Shown here: positions 7,230 through 9,137 of the stretch, piece by piece | Position numbering within the stretch: position 1 is the first letter of the stretch | Layout: each line of letters begins with the position of its first letter | Assembly (NCBI GenBank): GCA_029977045.1 | Contig: JAPOLP010000173.1 | Coordinates: 1-9,137 of the forward strand | Direction of reading: 5' to 3' | Length of the DNA: 9,137 nt | From: Planctomycetota bacterium | GTDB taxonomy: Bacteria; Planctomycetota; Planctomycetia; Planctomycetales; Planctomycetaceae | Position numbers and translations under genes: made by a program | The notes under the pieces: model-generated | The model's input: the letters and a program-made list of their open reading frames with translations, nothing else | What the model was told of the DNA's origin: nothing | Database searches by the model: none

Positions 7230-7318
7230 CCAGGCAGACAGCAGCGCAAAGACGCAGAGACTCAAAGCCTCTGCGAATCTTTCCGACTTCGCGTCTTTGC
7301 GCTGAGATGACTGCCTGG
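7230..7318. repeat. Nested palindrome between convergent genes, REP-like or bidirectional terminator
   Basis: An outer 8-bp stem pairs CCAGGCAG (7230-7237) with CTGCCTGG (7311-7318). Inside it, CAGCGCAAAGACGC (7242-7255) pairs perfectly with 7291-7304 over 14 bases, and the symmetry continues imperfectly to 26-base arms (7242-7267 and 7279-7304, 21 of 26 matching). A competing inner stem pairs GCAGAG (7254-7259) with CTCTGC (7269-7274). The element fills most of the 124-base gap between the 3' ends of parA and the symporter, where a two-way transcription stop is expected. There is no U-tract on either strand. It is unrelated in sequence to the other repeats here. Confidence 0.8.
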
Positions 7319-7324
7319 TCAACA

Positions 7325-8941
7325 CTACTGGCTCAGAATCGACGTGTCGGCGAAGTAGACGTAGAGGCCGAGTACGAAGAGAACGAGAGCCGCACCGAAG
7401 GGCTTCGCCAGCGGCCACGGGGTCAGATCGACGGCTCCAGCATCCTTGTGTTCCCACGGCGTTTCGAGCGGGCTCACTTTTCCGATCACCAGCATCAGGA
7501 CGATCATCGACGCGAAGACGGCACCGAGGAAATGGAAGCCGTGCCATTCGTCGTTGATCCAGGTGTCGATCGCCGGGATGAAATAGCCGATCGCGATCGC
7601 AGCAAAGCCAGCGATCAACGCGACATTCGCGGCAATGGCCGGCACGCGACGAGTCGTCAGGCCGATGAGCATCACCGAGAAGATCGGGATGAAGTACAGG
7701 CCGTTCATTTTCTGCAGGTAGCCGAAGATGCTGTCCTGCCCGGCCAGCAGCGGAGCGACTGTCATCGACGCGACGGCGATCACGCAGCCGAACACCTTGC
7801 CCGACCAGATGATCTGTTTCTGAGAAGCGTCCGGGTGCAGCATGTGCTGGTAAACGCCCAGGCTGAACAGCGTCGCGGTGCTGTTCAGGGCCGAGTTAAA
7901 CGAGCTGAGAATCGCTCCGACCATGACAGCCGCAAAGAAGCCAGCCAGAGCATCCGGCAGCACGTTGCGGACCAGCGTTCCGTAGGCATGGTCACCTTTG
8001 AAGTCAGGATCAGCTCCGTAAAGGTGAAACGCGATGATCCCCGGCAGAACAAGAATGATCGGGGCGAGCACTTTCAGGCTGCCGGCGAGCAGCACGCCTT
8101 TCTGACCTTCCCTCAGCGACGATGCTCCGAAGGTTCGCTGGATGATCTGCTGGTTGGTCGACCAGTAGAACAGGTTCAGCAGCAGCACGCCGGTGAAGAG
8201 CGTCGAAAATGGCACCGACTGCTTCGCTCCGCCCAGCGAGTTAAACTTCTCCGGGTGCGCGTCCCGCAGCGTTTCCAGAGCGGCAAGCGGACCTTCCGGG
8301 CTGACAGCCTGCAGGCCGAGATATGCAATCAGAATTCCGCCGACGAGCAGACCGAAACCGTTGATCGTGTCCGAAACGGCGACCGTGCGCAGGCCGCCGA
8401 AGATCGCGTACAGCGAGCCAATGATGCCGATCAGCCAGACCGTGAACCACAGCGACGCTGTTTCGGATTCGAGCCCGGTCAACGCCTTCATGTCCAGGAT
8501 GCCGTTCAGTCCGGTCGCCCCGGTGTAGAGGATGATCGGCAGCAGAATTCCGGCGTAGGCGACGATGAAGATCAGCGAGGTGATCGTTCGCGTGCGTTCG
8601 TCGAAACGTTTCTCCAGAAACTCGGGCACCGTCGCAATGCCGCTCTTCAGGTACCTCGGCAGGAAGTAGAGGCCCATCACGACCAGTGAGCAGGCCGCGA
8701 TGACTTCCCAGGCCATGACGCAGATGCCGTCCGAAAACGCGGCCCCGTTCAGGCCGACGAGCTGCTCGGTCGACAGGTTAGTCAACATCAGCGACCCGGC
8801 GATGTAGCCTCCCGTCAGCGTTCTGCCGGCGAGAAAGTAACCGTCCGACGTGTCGTGCCGATCGCCTCGCGTCAGGAAGTACGTGATGACTCCGACCAGA
8901 GCGGTAAAGAAGATGAACGAGAGTGGTGTCAGGAGACTCAT
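7325..8941 (-). CDS. Sodium:solute symporter (SSS family), YidK-like
   Basis: The product is 538 residues with an ATG at 8941-8939 and about 13-14 hydrophobic membrane segments, the normal size for this family. It moves an organic solute into the cell with sodium across the inner membrane. From memory it strongly resembles E. coli YidK: GYFLAGR (34-40), ASLMLTNLSTEQLVG-like GSLMLTNLSTEQLVG (49-63), FLPRYLKSGIATVPEFLEKR (93-112), GGLRTVAVSDTING (182-195), FYWSTNQQIIQRT (258-270), EGQKG (278-282) and AILSSFNSALNSTATLFSLG (343-362). The Ser/Thr cluster at 354-357 is where the sodium-2 site of SGLT-type transporters lies. The substrate is unknown; the SGLT branch takes sugars, sialic acid, inositol and similar compounds. 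Codons and reading frame look intact. The gene is convergent with parA and has no operon partner in the window. Its upstream region is occupied by an inverted repeat ending 10 bases before the start, and the ribosome site is weak. A 540-codon open frame antisense to it is a shadow. Confidence 0.95.
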   Translation of the reverse strand: MSLLTPLSFIFFTALVGVITYFLTRGDRHDTSDGYFLAGRTLTGGYIAGSLMLTNLSTEQLVGLNGAAFSDGICVMAWEVIAACSLVVMGLYFLPRYLKSGIATVPEFLEKRFDERTRTITSLIFIVAYAGILLPIILYTGATGLNGILDMKALTGLESETASLWFTVWLIGIIGSLYAIFGGLRTVAVSDTINGFGLLVGGILIAYLGLQAVSPEGPLAALETLRDAHPEKFNSLGGAKQSVPFSTLFTGVLLLNLFYWSTNQQIIQRTFGASSLREGQKGVLLAGSLKVLAPIILVLPGIIAFHLYGADPDFKGDHAYGTLVRNVLPDALAGFFAAVMVGAILSSFNSALNSTATLFSLGVYQHMLHPDASQKQIIWSGKVFGCVIAVASMTVAPLLAGQDSIFGYLQKMNGLYFIPIFSVMLIGLTTRRVPAIAANVALIAGFAAIAIGYFIPAIDTWINDEWHGFHFLGAVFASMIVLMLVIGKVSPLETPWEHKDAGAVDLTPWPLAKPFGAALVLFVLGLYVYFADTSILSQ

Positions 8942-8951
8942 TGCGTGTCAG

Positions 8952-9068
8952 CTCGTTCCTGCACTCTGCGTGGGAACGCCAAAAAGGACGCTCCGCGTCC
9001 AGTCCTCAGGTCGTGGAATCGACGCAGAGCGTCGAACAGTGCGTTCCCACGCGTAGCATGGGAACGAG
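8952..9068. repeat. Symmetric nested inverted repeat of four hairpins
   Basis: The element has mirror symmetry: a 28-base arm (8952-8979), 6 bases, a 15-base hairpin (8986-9000), a 19-base centre, a 15-base hairpin (9020-9034), 6 bases, and a 28-base arm (9041-9068). The outer arms match in inverted orientation at 22 of 28 bases, and each folds on itself through GTTCC and GGAAC ends (8955-8977, 9043-9065). The inner hairpins are GGACGCTCCGCGTCC and the reverse complement of CGACGCTCTGCGTCG. These differ at one loop base and at the terminal pair, where G-C is replaced by C-G. It resembles intergenic REP-type repeats. It would lie in the promoter or leader of the symporter. No convincing promoter was found within 8942-9137. 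Confidence 0.8.
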
Positions 9069-9083
9069 GTTCAGATTCAGGGT

Positions 9084-9121
9084 GGCCGGGGTTGGAGCGA
9101 GGAACGAGCGAAACCCCGGTC
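9084..9121. repeat. Hairpin with CCGGGGTT / AACCCCGG arms
   Basis: CCGGGGTT (9086-9093) pairs with AACCCCGG (9112-9119); a G-T wobble and a G-C pair extend the stem to 9084-9121, around an 18-base loop. It lies 15 bases beyond the preceding nested repeat and is probably another intergenic palindromic element. The sequence from 9122 to the end is too short to assign. Confidence 0.6.
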
Positions 9122-9137
9122 GGTATTACCACTGAGC

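Noticed and set aside
7067..8689. A 540-codon plus-strand open frame antisense to the symporter
   Set aside because: It lies wholly opposite a clear SSS transporter and the 3' part of parA, has low-complexity Arg/Gln/Asp-rich sequence with no family motif, and reflects high GC on the complementary strand.

Overview
The window looks like chromosomal DNA from a planctomycete. This is inferred from its high GC content (about 60% by eye), two secreted proteins of types very common in Planctomycetes (a PPC-domain protein and a Tat-exported FAD oxidoreductase), an alkaline phosphatase D-like tail, and several intergenic palindromic repeats of REP type. No tRNA, rRNA, CRISPR array, transposase or phage gene was found.

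Layout, left to right. Positions 1-329 hold the C-terminal end of a PhoD-like metallophosphatase (+). A minus-strand block follows, transcribed right to left: a secreted double-PPC-domain protein (5455 to 3101), a Tat-exported FAD-dependent oxidoreductase (3013 to 1334) and a secreted protein of uncertain, possibly ChaN/Tiki-like, fold (1161 to 415). The first two are 87 bases apart and probably form an operon; an inverted repeat separates the third. At about 5456-5659 the strand switches across a divergent region containing a clean REPIN-like element. Then come hypoxanthine phosphoribosyltransferase (hpt, 5660-6178, +) and a ParA/Soj-type ATPase (6364-7200, +) broken by an in-frame TAA at codon 93. 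A nested palindrome separates parA from a convergent sodium/solute symporter of the YidK-like SSS branch (8941 to 7325, -). The last 196 bases are non-coding and filled by symmetric inverted hairpins directly upstream of the symporter.

The genes do not form one obvious pathway. The extracytoplasmic set (phosphatase, PPC protein, FAD enzyme, possible Tiki-like protein, symporter) suits scavenging or processing of external substrates; hpt and parA are housekeeping functions. I do not see a clear new multi-gene system. The most notable observations are the nonsense codon in an otherwise intact parA, and a set of unrelated inverted-hairpin repeats confined to intergenic space, two of which show compensatory base-pair changes between their own copies.
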